NCBI RefSeq assembly: GCF_963675165.1
Contig: NC_087381.1
Coordinates: forward strand, 5,209,378-5,273,377
DNA: 64,000 bases
Direction: 5' to 3'
Source of the DNA: Halichondria panicea
Lineage: Eukaryota; Porifera; Demospongiae; Suberitida; Halichondriidae
The position numbers and the translations under genes are program-made. Position 1 is the first letter of the stretch; each line of letters starts with the position of its first letter. The notes below the pieces were generated by a model. The model was given only the letters and a program-made list of their open reading frames with translations, was not told the origin of the DNA and made no database searches. Below, piece by piece: positions 49,556 through 61,150 of the stretch.

Positions 49556-50595
49556 TTTTTTTTTTTTTTTTTTTTTTTTTATGAAAGATTTAGCAATTAA
49601 TTGCAAGGATACACAAATAGCTACAAAGCTAGGGTGAAGTGAGTCCTATAACATACGCTTTAATAGTTACAACATGTCAACTAGATGTGAATACAGATGA
49701 GACTTAAATGAACTTATACTAGTACAGTCTACTAAAGTAAAGTCCTTGTGGCTAACCAGCCTATTCCATATTGTGATTGCATGCGGAAAAAATGAGAATT
49801 TGTAAAAGGATGTTCTACATTGGTAGGGGACCAGAGTAAAACAGTTAACAGTTCTACTACTGTACGTCATATTTCTCTTGGTTGCTGGGTTGTTTGGGAA
49901 GTCAGTTAGATTGTGTAGTATTTTGAAAAGGTGGCAAAGCACCGCAGCAAGGCGCCTCAGCTGCAGAGAAGGAAGCCTGGTCAAGGTGAGTAATTCTTCA
50001 CTTTTCAAATTCCATTTCTTCAGACAGACTCTCATAGCAAATCTCTGGACTTTTTCTAAATTGTTTATTTCACACTTGTGAAATGGGTTCCATACAGAGG
50101 ATGCGTATTCCAGATGTGGTCTCACGAACGATGTATACAACTTTAACAGTGTTGTTGGAGAAGAATTCTCAGAGAACCTGCGATGTAGGAGACCTATCAA
50201 CTTCCTTGTTTTATTACAAATCGTATTGATGTGAGTGTGCCAGCTCAAGTCAGCCGATATGGTAATTCCTAAATACTTGTAGTTAGAAACCTGCTGCAGT
50301 ACATAACCATTTAGAAGTAGAGTTGGAGCCTTCAATGAGCGCGATGTTTTCTTAGAAACGGACATAAACTTACACTTGCCAAGATTAAATTCTAATAATT
50401 TAGTGTTCAAAAAATTTGAGACTTTAGAAATGTCCTTTTGAAGATTCACGTAGTCATTAGTAGATGTGATAACTCTATATAAGGCCATGTCATCAGCAAA
50501 CATATTTAGCTTACTGTCTTGAGAAATAACATCTGTGACTTGGTTTATGTACGTAATGAACAATAGTGGACCCAAAACCGAACCTTGGGGCACAC
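49556..50595 (-). mobile_element. 5'-truncated LINE with reverse-transcriptase remnant
   Basis: The minus frame reads GVPQGSVLGPLLFITYIN, FADDMALY (the catalytic xADD box) and a long thumb/C-terminal part ending SHLVDML at about 49670, then a poly-A of about 26. Resembles jockey/CR1-type non-LTR elements. The 5' end starts within the RT domain, so it cannot move on its own. AGATG duplicated at 50596-50600 and 49551-49555. It lies inside the first CCP exon of receptor A. Confidence 0.9.
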
Positions 50596-51339
50596 CATCT
50601 GTACGTTGCTGAATAGGACATAGTTGAAGAGACAAAGCCATTTTCAATAGCAGGTGGTGTTGAGCAGCTGGATGGAGAAGGACCTAAAACTGGACATGTG
50701 GTGCATAAACGATCGATAATTGTCATTGAAATAGACTGGCTAGATTAATATTATAGCTACACTGATATGATACCTTCAACAATACAGAGAAGAAAGATGA
50801 AGGCTTTGTTCGCTTGGTACATGCAGTAAATCATTTTAGAAACAGTAACGGATCTATACTTGATTGTAACTGAAACCCTTGACTATTATTATAGGCTAAA
50901 CCATATACAATTCAGATCTACTGTAGTACAAATGAGCACCTATATATACACATGTACATGATTTATTCACTAGTTGTATGTGGAAACCATGTATATAGAT
51001 TTGTTTATTGTTTAGAATACCTTGTTTCTAGAGGAATTTTGTTTTGTAATGTGTTTTGGCAGCAATCACAACAGTATCAATCATCTGTTCAGTACCACAA
51101 AGTTTATCACACCCGTAATAGATTTAAATGCGTACCGGACGGTATTATATCCATGGATTGACTGACTAGATTGTGTGACAGGGATGGTTCATGCATACAT
51201 GATTAAAATGGACTCAGTATTGAAGTCCAGGTGGAACCTACCTCCGACGTGGATTGGTGATACGAATGGACTTCGAGTGATGGAAATTTTGCTTTTACCA
51301 TGTAAGAGATAGATCTATTGATAACTACAGCAATAAAAT

Positions 51340-51545
51340 AAAACAACGGGCAACTAAATAACAATAATTGTAGCAATTACAAATCCCATAATAACAGCAG
51401 TGTTTTTCTTGGCTGACAAAAGAGGTTGTTGTACAGGGTATTCCAGTCAGCAATAACTGTTGGACAGGTTGCATCCCGGTTGAGACGAAGATTCTGAATG
51501 ATCACAGTCAAAGCGGAACGACTCAGCAAAGTGTTTCGTAGACAA
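51340..51545 (-). pseudogene. Relic of a CCP-receptor juxtamembrane/membrane region
   Basis: Minus strand reads VIIQNLRLNRDATCPTVIAD, then after a frame change NTAVIMGFVIATIIVI, matching receptor B 53692-53560. No CCP exons attached. Confidence 0.7.
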
Positions 51546-51557
51546 GAAGGTCAGTGG

Positions 51558-51702
51558 AGTTTAGTAATTTGCAGGCCTTGCTTTCTGTTCTTTGTCACAG
51601 CTTCCTTTTTTCTTATTTCTTTTTTTGTTCCTCCAATTCCTGCCGTAATATTTATGTTGACCTCCTGTGACAAAGAACAGAAAAAGGAGGGCCTGTGAAG
51701 GA
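51558..51702. repeat. Small foldback
   Basis: GCAGGCCTTGCTTTCTGTTC plus TTTGTCACAG and the inverse CTGTGACAAAGAACAG...GGGCCTG surround a T-rich centre. Confidence 0.65.
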
Positions 51703-51787
51703 GGCTAGGAGTTTAGTTCCAACCAATAATTATTTTCAACGAAGTGACTATTTGACTATGTGATTAATTTCTGCGCACAACCTCTAG

Positions 51788-52560
51788 ATTTGTTTATTGT
51801 TTAGAATACCTTGTTTCTAGAGGAATTTTGTGTTTGATGTGTTTTGGAAGCAACCACAACAATAGTAAACAAGTACCCAAAAAATAGACCATAATAATAA
51901 GCACGATTTACCTTGCACGAAAAATTTTTCTGGGATATTGCAGGTAAATCTATACCAGCATATTTGTCGGGTGTGACAAGGATGATTAATTAACAGAACT
52001 CCCCTGAGTGCATGATAGGAATGTTGCATGCTTAGATTTACCACAGTGTCAACCAGCAGTACATAATAAACCTATAATTGCATGCATGTAGCTTTCACAG
52101 ATCCCATACTAACAGCAGCTAGTGTTATCCATAGCTAATGAAGGAGGTTGTTGTACTGAACATTTCAGACTATTAAAGTCAGCAATAACTGCATGTAGAT
52201 CTAGTTGGACAGGACAGGTTGCATGCATTGAGGTTGAAATGAAGATTCTGAATGATCACAGTCTTATAGTTGTGAATTTGAATTTGAAATCCAAAGACAT
52301 GCACGTGCTATAGGAGGGAAGTATATAAGAACGATACCAGTACATACCAATAGGAGCTTGATTGAACGGCACAACAGACTATGTAAGAATGTGCATCTAG
52401 TGAGTATTTACATCTTAGTCACAATAGTGTGATTCAGTCATTGTTCCATTTTATTTGAGGTGTGTGTCATGATCAAGTCTTCAGCGTCTGCCCGTATGCA
52501 GGACAAAGGACTCATGTCAAAGACGTATACACCACAAGTAGTACATGAGGTAGATCGCTA
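51788..52560 (-). pseudogene. Scattered relics of receptor tail exons
   Basis: 51788-51860 keeps the post-membrane exon (TIVVVASKTHQTQNSSRNK then a GT). 52100-52270 keeps the CPT...ADFN and Gln-Asn-Leu region. 52480-52560 is a decayed tail exon. The same post-membrane relic occurs at about 50998-51075 and 60778-60830. Confidence 0.6.
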
Positions 52561-52569
52561 GTCAGTGAA

Positions 52570-53155
52570 TGACGTCATAACAAATAATTGATGAGGCAAT
52601 GAAATCAATAAGGCGGAGGTTGACCAGAAACTTTACTTTCATTAACAATAAACGGCAGACATTCCAGATTATCATCAAACCTCTTTCAGTATAATTTATA
52701 GCTGCAGGCCTTCATTGTGGCGCACAAAAGTAAAAGTTTGCATTGCAGATTATTTTGTGAGCGTCTGATTTTTAGAGACGGACAAATATTGATAAGCTAC
52801 ACTAAGAGTGTTTCAAACTATTTATTAGCCATCGATTTGATGTACAATTACTTTCTTTTTTTGTTTTATCAAGGGGAATTAAAAAAGGAGAAAACAAAGC
52901 CTCACCCCTCATTAATTTTTGATACCTCTTCGGCCTAACTTTTGGCCACCAAATATACATTAATTTGCAGCAACGTATTATCAAACTACATACTGACAGC
53001 ATTTCACACAATAAAAACAAGTGCACTAATTAATCTACATTACAGTCATGGCACTGTATAAGCGCTATATATAAATGTTAATACATTGTCAAGCATAATT
53101 ATTATTTTTAGTCTAACAAAACAATTATAGTCACTATACTGGGGTTCCATTTTAG
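52570..53155. other. Stretch with no supported gene
   Basis: Short frames on both strands only, none with domain or splice support. Confidence 0.4.
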
Positions 53156-53161
53156 TTGAGG

Positions 53162-53299
53162 TCAAGGTGATCTTTTCTTCAAAGTCGTTTGTCCGTACGC
53201 AGGACAAGGATCCACGTCAAAGCTGTACTGATTCTTGCCATCCTTCACCACAGGAGGTCCTACCTCATCATACTCTGGGTATGCTGTTGCCTCAGGCAC
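53162..53299 (-). pseudogene. Conserved receptor tail segment stranded after the gene B stop
   Basis: In frame directly after the TAA of receptor B the sequence continues VPEATAYPEYDEVGPPVV, QYSFDVDPCPAYG and stops at 53162-53164. It is 1:1 alignable with the coding tail of receptor A. The YDEV context looks like a tyrosine signalling site, by inference. Confidence 0.6.
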
Positions 53300-56200
53300 T
53301 TAATACTCCGTAGAGAGTGAGGGGATACCCACATGGGGGCGAGGGATGGTTGGGAAATTAGTTCCGGTAGTGTTCAGATTTCTGTTACTGCTGCATTTTA
53401 GAACAAAAATGAATGTTCATTGTTTTAAAGCTCTGTGTATAATTATTACTATGTTATGAAATACCTTGTCGTTTCTAAAGAGTCCCGGTTATTGGCAGTT
53501 TTGCTTCGACGTCTCTTGATGAGAACAAAAACAACAAACAGAACGAACATAAAAATAACAATAGCCATTACAGAGCTTGTAATAACAGCAATGTTATCCA
53601 AAACGGACAAAGGGTCTTGTACTGGGCATTCCAAGCTATCGAAGTCAGCAATAACTGTTGGACAAGTTGAATTGAGGTTAAGATTAAGATTCTGAATAAT
53701 CACACTTGAAGTGGAATGAATCCATTTCTCTATAATTATACTCAAGCACTTTTGATGTGGACAGATCACTTGAGCTCAACAATGTTGCTCTGTATGTCAC
53801 ATGTTGTGAAGAATCAGCAAAGCATTTCAGAAACGCGTTAAACAAGAAAGTTGAGTTTAAACGACAATTACAAGAAGCAATGACACCTTGCACAAGTGTG
53901 GCAGTGATGTCATCAGTTTTCTGAACCATTTCAGAGGCAATGTACTGACTGCAATTACGTACACCACCAAAACGGAGTTGAATTATGATACCTAAAGTTC
54001 ATAATTGTGAAATTAATCAACGAATTAATTCAGGTGTTCTTATGTGCATGTGTAACACAGTTGCTATTTCGTATTCTCACCTCTACATGATAAATTTGGC
54101 AAACTCCAAACACCAGCAGTGCCATTATTATTGCTGCAGAGTCTCGTACCGTTTCCAGAGAGACGGTAGCCAGTGTTACAGCTGTGTTGAGCTACTGTTC
54201 CTTCTAGTATGACGGAACTGCTTGGAAGGTAAGCAACCACTCCATTCACAAGAGTGAGAGGAGGACAAATTGCTGCATTGAAATTAATAGCAACTGACAG
54301 AACTATGAGCTATACATACACACCTTTACAAGTTGGTCTAGTACTCCAACTTCCACTAGCCTGACAGGTCACTGTAGCTGATCCTAAACGTTGATATCCA
54401 CTGTTACAGGTGTAAAATGCCGACTCTCCAAATGATGTACCAACGAAAGTCCTGAATCCATTGGGAATGGTCGGAGGATTGTCACAAGAGCCAGGCTGAG
54501 GAGCTAATGTAACAGATGTGCAAAAAGCAATTGCATGCATGTATTTTATTATGTATGATACAAGTCGAAACAAAAACTAAATGGAATTTACAATAAAGAT
54601 GTATAGATGTATAGATGTACATAAAAGTGATGAACTGAAAACTATAGCTGTTTATAGAAAGCTTGTGAAGCTGAGGAATCAACATAGTTTTAAAGCAAGA
54701 AAACTCTATATCATTACAACCAATACAACTTGGTCTTACTACTCCAACTTCCACTAGCTTGACATGTCACCTGACACTTGGAATACTCAGAAACTGCCAC
54801 CTACGCCTGGAACACTGTGTTACAGAAGTAGGTGGCGATTTCTCCAAAGGATGTACCTTAGTTAAAAGTCAAACCGCCCATTGTCACTGTAAAGAAGATG
54901 GAGCTGTGTAGTTTTCACAGAAAGTACCAACATAATTCTCTTGGATGGGCGCTTGCACGGTTCAGTAGCCACATAATAAAATATCCGCCCACCCCTTGTT
55001 TAGCCTAAATGAAGCTATCAAAACAAGTGGCCGGTTCGACGGTTAACTACGGAATATACCAGTGGATGTCCAAAATAAAGGTTGGAGGGTTGCACAGGAG
55101 ACAGCTGTTATACAGATCAAGGATCATGTTTGTTATTCTTCTCAGAAAAGTTATTACGCGATGTACTATGAATGTGTCAATTGAAAACTGAACTTTCAAT
55201 AACAAACAAGCAAGATGATTGCATGGGTCTTTGATTCGTACCAGCTCTACTTAAGATAATATATACTGCTCACCATTACAGCTTGGTATTGTACTCCAAC
55301 TTCCGCTAGCCTGGCACATTACTGCAGCTGATCCTGAACGTTGATAGCCATTGTCACAGATGTAGGTGGCCGTCTCCCCAATTGTTGTATCAGTGAAAGT
55401 CCTGGACCCATTGAGAATAATGGGAGGGTTGCCACAGGAGACAGCTACGGATGTAGAGACATACACATGAAATCAGGCCACTTGTATATAAGGTTTGATT
55501 GCTTCTATTATTTAGTATATATACGTGGGCAAGTTGGTCTTGCACTCCAACTTCCACTAGCTTGACAGGTCACTGTAGATGATCCTGACAGTTGATAGCC
55601 ATCGTCACAGGTGTATGTGGCCGTATCCTCAAATATCGTACCAGTAAAGGTCCTGGACCCATTGGGAATGGTCGGAGGGCTACCACAGGGGATAGCTATA
55701 CAGATGTACAGACATAATTATATATACACATGAGATCAGATCATTAATTTTGTATAGAATTATTATGTGGGCAAGTCGGTGCAGTACTCCAACTTCCACT
55801 AGCCTGACAGATCATTGTAGCTGCTCCTGACAGTTGGTACCCAGTGTTACAGGTGTAGATGGCCGTATCTCCAAATGTGGTGCCAGTGAAAGTCCTGGAC
55901 CCATTGGGAATGGTCGGAGGGTTGCCACAAGAGATAGCTACAGAATTATGCACGTACACACTAGCTCATGCATATAACTATAAAAGTATTAAAATCATTA
56001 ACGTGCACAATTTGGTGATTTTGGTGCATTTAAGAATCTTACGTGAGCAACTTGGTCTTGCAGTCCAACTTCCATTAGCCTGACAGGTCACTGTGGGTGA
56101 TCCGGACAGTTGGTAGCCATTGTTACAGGTGTATGTCACTGTTCCTCCTGCTACTGTGCTTGTTGGTATACCAGGTGACCCGTTGGAAATTGATGGTGGG

Positions 56201-59200
56201 GAGCCACAAATAGCTGTGATTACGATGAAAGAAGTGTACAGTTATTATAGCTTACAGCAGAATGCATACACATAATGAGCATGTAACGTAGATATACCTA
56301 AACAATTTGGCCTCGGGCTCCAATTTCCGCTATCTTGACAGACAACAGTAGCTGATCCCGACAGTTGATAGCCAGAGTTACAGCTGTACACCACAGTCCC
56401 TCCTTGTATGATACTAGTGGGTGTGCCAGGAGATCCATTTGAGATAGAAGGAGGGGATCCACAAACAGCTGCAATGAGTGATTAACACATTTTTATTAAA
56501 CAGAGAGTTCATTAGGAAGAGTATATACTCTATTAGCCTCGGTTCTTCCAGGCCGATTTTTTTTAATAGAGAGAAGTTGTAGGCGACCTAGCGTTCAATT
56601 GGAGACAGATCGGCCTGGGGTCGAGGCTAATACTCTATTAGAAAGAGTACTCAAATAGACTGTACATGCACAGGTCGCATTCTGCCAGACCTACGTCACA
56701 ATTAAAGTACATAATTTATACTCTTGTAACCATGCACATGCAGCCAATTGAGATACAATTGAACAATGCTGATGGAATGAAAGTACTGCGGGTGCTGATG
56801 CCTCGGTGGAGGTGCCAAAGCTACATAACATAAAGCTACTATAGCTAGCTTTTATACACACATTGATTATAATTATAATTATCATGATGAACATTTTTAA
56901 TTTTGCTGCATGTAGAATCCACAGGGAAACTCAAAGAGTGAGTAATGATCGACGATGATTGTTGTTAATAACGATCGACACCAAAAGTTCAAGTCTAATG
57001 GTGGCTGCAAGTACGTCAGCAGAGCCTTGCAGCTCTCTTCTCACTCTTGCAGCTGCTATCAATAGCTAACGTTCTAGTGCAGAGCTAACTACTAAGTAGA
57101 GTAGCAACACTCGGTGAACAAGTTTTGCTATGGACTCTTCTGAAAAGCTGCAATGTGCATTCCAAGTAAGTAAAACTAGCCATAACTCGAGAACGAAGCT
57201 TTATTTTGCAAATCCACAAATACCAAGCCAAGAAAACATGACTAGAAGCCTATAGAAACTCTTACTTTCACTTCATTGATCCTTGTGAGCAGCTGAAACA
57301 GTCTACACACACACACACACACACACACAGACACACAAACACACTATGCCCGTATACCGTATACCTATACCTTGCTTGCGCATGCGCACCGAGGCATAAT
57401 AACATTAATGATAATCATCACTCATGCATGCATTGAAAATTTCCTAATTCACATGCAGTTTATGGTTGTGACGTAGGTTGGACAGAACGCCTACATGTAC
57501 TGGGGTTTTAAGTGGAGTTGCATACTCTTCCTAATGAACTCTTGATACCTAAGCATATTGGTGTAGTACTCCAACTTACACTAGCCTGACAGGTCACTGT
57601 AGCGGATCCTAAACGTTGGTAGCCATTGTTACAGGTGTATGTCACTGTTCCTCCTGCTACTGTGCTTGTTGGTGTACCAGGTGACCCGTTGGAAATTGAT
57701 GGTGGGGAGCCACAATTAGACTACATTACATCATCTGTAATTGATCTGATTGGCTAAAAACAGTAGATTACATGGAAGCATAATCTACAAGAAGGTACTT
57801 ATTCTACAGGAAATGGGCGCATATTCTACAGGAAGTGGACACATATTCTACAGGAAATGGACACATATTCTACAGGAAGTGACAAATAATTTGCAGGAAG
57901 TTCTCAAAAGTTGAAATGAAATTTTTAGTGAAAGTGACAAGAAGATGACAAAAACATTATAAAAACACAGAATGCAATAGTTTGTTCAGTCAATATCCAT
58001 TCTTTCCATGTCCACTGTTGCTTTGTATTGCTTTTTCCAGTTGGGCATGGGCAAGGGGGGCCAGGAAGCATCAAAAACACTTTAGCAGTCGCTTGACACT
58101 TTCTATTGAGTTTTTTAAGGTTCCATGCCGGTCCAGTCTGCTCTATACCCCCTCCACTCCACCACAGAGCTTCATTCTTCTTCTTGTAGTGTTACAGTCA
58201 GTTCTAGCATAGTTTTAGGTTCTTTTTACTTGTCTGTTCTTTCCAGTATCTTCAAGAAGCGTTTCACAAGCTTTACTAAGTTTTTTCATTGTTTTGAAGC
58301 CGTCTTCTTATCTTTTTCTGTCAACTGGTGTCTCTCACAGCTCTCCAGCTCGCACAAATTCAATTTCTGTTGCTACGCACCAAACCTGGCTTTTTATAAC
58401 CACGCCTCGCGCATGCGCAATGAAGTCCAAGTTAGATAGACCACACCCACTTGTAGAATATGCGTCTTAGTAACCGCCTTGGTTACGGTTAGATTCCCTC
58501 GGCTTTGCGCCTCGGGCTAACCGCAACCGCGGAGGTTACATAGACGCATATTCTACTCTTAGGTGTAGTCTATCCTATACATAGCTGTGATTACGATGAC
58601 AGAAGTGTACAGTTATTATAGCTTACAGCAGAATGCATACACATAATGAGCATGTAACGTAGATATACCTAAACAATTTGGCCTCGGGCTCCAATTTCTG
58701 CTATCTTGACAGACCACAGTAGCTAATCCCGACAGTTGATAGCCAGAGTTACAACTGTACATCACAGTCCCTCCTTGTATGATGCTAGTGGGTGTGCCAG
58801 GAGATCCATTTGAGATAGAAGGAGGGGATCCACAGATGGCTGCAATGAGCGATTAACACATTTTTATTAAATAGAGAGTTCATTAGGAAGAGTATAATAA
58901 TACTCTATTAGAAAAAGAGTCCTCAAATAGACTGTACATGCACACGTCGCATTCTGCCAGACCTACGTCACAATTAAAGTACATAATTTATACTCTTGTA
59001 ACCATGCACATGCAGCCAATTGAGATACAATCGAACAATGCTGATGGAATAACATTAATGATAATCATCACTCATACAAGTCTCATTATTTATGCTTTTT
59101 ATGCAACTGCAAATTGTGTTAATAAATTAACAAAAGCATGAAAAATCGCTCTGTGTTAGACTAGCTAAATATAATTATATAGGCCAAGCCAACTTATAAC

Positions 59201-60555
59201 ATGTTTCACGGACTTTCATTAGCAATTTATAGACCAGCCAGGCCTGTAATATATACCTTATTATTACGGGTAATTTTAGCATTTTCAGATTTTTCTCTGT
59301 TTTTAGGATACTATTTTTGGCGGATTTGTAGCAAATACATTACCACAGTATTAGTAAAAAATGTAAAGTACGAGTTTTTAAATTAAATGGAAAGTTTGGA
59401 GTCAGATACAGATGAAAAAAAGGGCTAGCTTGCTTAGCATACTCTCAAAAGTACATTACATTATACAAAAGTACATTAGAAAAAAAGAAAAACAAATGTA
59501 TTTACTTTTTTTTAATGAGATTCAATTGCGTTATTATTATAGCGCGTACTTAATTTAGCGTTAATTACAAATTCGCTAAAATTAGTACCAGTTTATAATA
59601 AGGTATAATCGTGAACTCATTAAAAATGAAGGGAAAGTGGGTGTTTTGAGAAATTGTTAGGCTTCCCAAACCACTGGTAATTTGTGGTCACAAATAAGCC
59701 TTATAAGGGTATGAAGTGGGTGGTTGTGGGATTTTTTAGATTTTCAAAAAGAGACTCGCTGCATTCTGTGATGCATGTAATTAAGTTGGCTTGGCCCTGT
59801 AGCTACTTTACGACAATCAGGATTCATTTCCAAATTATACTCACTATCAGGGGGCACTTGTTTAAGTGTTTAGAGAGACGCATGGTCATAGGGCTCAATA
59901 AGTTTCCCGGGGTAGAAAGCGAAACACGGATTATTTCTGAGCTACACATAGACTAATCCATTTTAGAAGCATCACGTGAACCACTTCCATTGCCAATCCC
60001 TCTCAACTCTATCTATGGTGTGATAGCAGGAGTTACAAATCTTACGTTGACAAGTTGGTATAGTGCTCCAACTTCCACTGGCTTGACATGTAACAGTGGA
60101 TGATCCTGACAGTACGTAACCAGTATTACAGCTGTACGTCCCTGTCCCTCCAAATGTTGTCTTTGTTGGAGTACCAGGTGACCCATTGGAAATAGAGGGA
60201 GAGGGACCACAATCCACTATTATTTACATAATTTATATACACCACAATTAATTGTAGCATCCATACTTACCTATTATACATGTGGGTATAGAGTCCCAGT
60301 AAAATAAATCAAATTCTTCCATTTCACAAATTGCTGTGCGGAATCCTGACAGTCGGTACCCTGTGTTGCAGCTGTACGTTGCTGAGAAGGACGTACTTGA
60401 AGAGACGTAGCCATTTTGAATAGTAGGCGGTGTTATGCAGCTGAATGTAGGAGGACCTAAAACTGGACATAAAATGTATAGATGAACGGTAATTGCCATT
60501 ATTAAAAACAGACTGGCTACTGATTGACACCTTCAACAATGCAGAGAAGAAACAT
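53300..60555 (-). CDS. CCP/sushi-repeat type I receptor B
   Basis: Signal exon 60555-60531 (MFLLCIVE, short because a TAA lies upstream in frame), then CCP exons 60462-60271, 60216-60046, 58839-58669, 57719-57549, 56468-56298, 56213-56043, 55937-55767, 55695-55525, 55444-55274, 54503-54324, 54272-54081; juxtamembrane exon from 53991 (CNCRLNSTFLFNAFLKC, HVTYRATLLSSSDLS); membrane helix IAVITSSVMAIVIFMFVLFV followed by KRRRSK; last exon 53390-53300 ending SLSTEY, TAA. CCP exons are 171-192 bp, phase 1-1. Between DLSTSK and the membrane part the frame changes; a 58-bp GT-AG intron (53749-53692) would restore it, otherwise it is a one-base indel. The exon ending at 57549 lost its acceptor to an insertion, and the one ending at 55767 has AT for the donor GT; both could be skipped without frame loss. 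Predicted cell-surface binding protein. Confidence 0.7.
54733..54890 (-). pseudogene. Decayed CCP exon in receptor B
   Basis: Retains the SGSW-type end and a Cys/Tyr pattern around CNTVFQA..., but the cysteine spacing and frame are broken by a rearranged segment. Confidence 0.5.
56535..56629. mobile_element. 95-bp TAGCCTCG-family element, 10-bp duplication
   Basis: AGCCTCGGTTCTTCCAGGCC to GGTCGAGGCTA, flanked by ATACTCTATT on both sides (56525-56534 and 56630-56639). Copy 2 at about 58897-58910 shows the unoccupied site. Confidence 0.85.
56779..57397. mobile_element. 619-bp TGCCTCGGTG-family element, 3-bp AAT duplication
   Basis: Copy 2 reads GCTGATGGAATAACATT across the site; copy 1 has the element between GGAAT and AATAACATT. 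It contains a (CA)n tract at about 57303-57345. Confidence 0.8.
57717..58577. mobile_element. About 860-bp insertion with TAGACTACA ends
   Basis: Sits exactly at the acceptor of the CCP exon ending at 57549. Copy 1 (56205-56225) shows GAGCCACAAATAGCTGTG uninterrupted. Ends TAGACTACA / TGTAGTCTA. Contains a 22-bp minisatellite and an inverted GGTTACGGTTAG / CTAACCGCAACC block near the right end. Confidence 0.75.
57801..57890 (+). repeat. 22-bp minisatellite, 4 units
   Basis: Unit ATTCTACAGGAAATGGACAC plus AT, with A/G and G/A alternates. Confidence 0.85.
59255..59606. mobile_element. Inverted-repeat element with ATACCTTATTA ends
   Basis: Ends ATACCTTATTAT / ATAATAAGGTAT; the interior has AATTTTAGC / GCTAAAATT pairs and T-rich runs. 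Confidence 0.6.
59610..60045. other. Intron sequence of receptor B
   Basis: No exon or repeat recognised; the plus frame at 59684-59956 has no support. Confidence 0.4.
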
Positions 60556-60777
60556 GAATATTTATTTGGTTCCATAGATGCAGTTTAGAGATCTTGTTGA
60601 AACAGTAGATCTACCTGATTATATATATATAACTAAAACAAAAGTTTTCACCAGGATTATAGATCTATACTACACCATGGCACATGCATGCAATGAACTC
60701 ATCTATATTAAAATGAGCACTGTTGTTCACAGTCTGCACAGACTATAATTATGTAAATTATGTGCACACCTCTATAA

Positions 60778-61150
60778 TTATTGTTTAGAATACCTTGTTT
60801 CTAGAGGAATTTGAATTTGGTATTTTACGCAATTCATAAACAATAGAAAATTACCATCATCAGATTAGTACCAAAATAGAAATTTGTTACACACCCGTAA
60901 AAATAGCTATATTGTAACAGATCCACTCAATCTATTGTGCATGTGACAAGGATGGTACGGAACTCCCCTGAGTGATAACTTAGATTTATCATAACATCTA
61001 TATATATAGTGCCAATCACAGCAGCAGTAAATACAACAACGGACATTAACAAATTACATGTTATCCATAGCTCAAAGGATGTTATTGTATTGCATGAGCA
61101 TTCAAGTCAGCAATAACTGTTGGACCATTGCACACGTAATGGTATTGTAA
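60778..61150 (-). pseudogene. Relics of another receptor 3' end upstream of receptor B
   Basis: 60778-60830 matches the post-membrane exon. 61010-61145 matches the ADFN/ACSTVIAD and membrane area of the relic at 51340, heavily decayed. Confidence 0.5.

Larger units (their letters stand above)
40863..50822 (-). pseudogene. CCP/sushi-repeat type I receptor A, disrupted
   Basis: Order on the minus strand: signal-peptide exon 50822-50774 (MYQANKAFIFLLCIVE); first CCP exon 50689-49456; CCP exons 49392-44283 (22 near-identical); four more intact CCP exons (44216-44046, 43985-43815, 42872-42693, 42646-42455) plus one relic near 43225-43345; a juxtamembrane exon with CNCRLNSTF and HVTYRATLLSSSDLS; a membrane segment; and a tail exon 41037-40863 with EYDEVGLPVV and QYSFDV. 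CCP cysteines and Trp are conserved (C..Y.C...C.W...PTC), and introns are in phase 1. Family knowledge: CCP modules bind proteins or glycans at the cell surface. Lesions: a LINE in the first CCP exon, a transposon inside the membrane segment, a 5-bp deletion near 41973, and TGA at 41231-41233. The ectodomain could still be transcribed. Confidence 0.8.
56043..57430 (-). repeat. Segmental duplication, copy 1 (two CCP exons plus flank)
   Basis: CCP exons 56213-56043 and 56468-56298 with flanking intron match 57549-57719 and 58669-58839 in the same order and strand. The match continues to AACATTAATGATAATCATCA (57401 and 59051). Copy 1 carries two insertions absent from copy 2. Confidence 0.85.
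57549..59080 (-). repeat. Segmental duplication, copy 2
   Basis: Counterpart of 56043-57430; includes the GTCGCATTCTGCCAGACC flank shared by both. The homology ends after TAATCATCACTCAT. Confidence 0.85.

Noticed and set aside
49878-50081. Plus-strand open frame within the LINE
   Set aside because: Complement of the reverse-transcriptase frame.
58125-58439. 104-codon plus frame in the 860-bp insertion
   Set aside because: Lies in a repeat element, has no recognised domain and no start context; likely chance.
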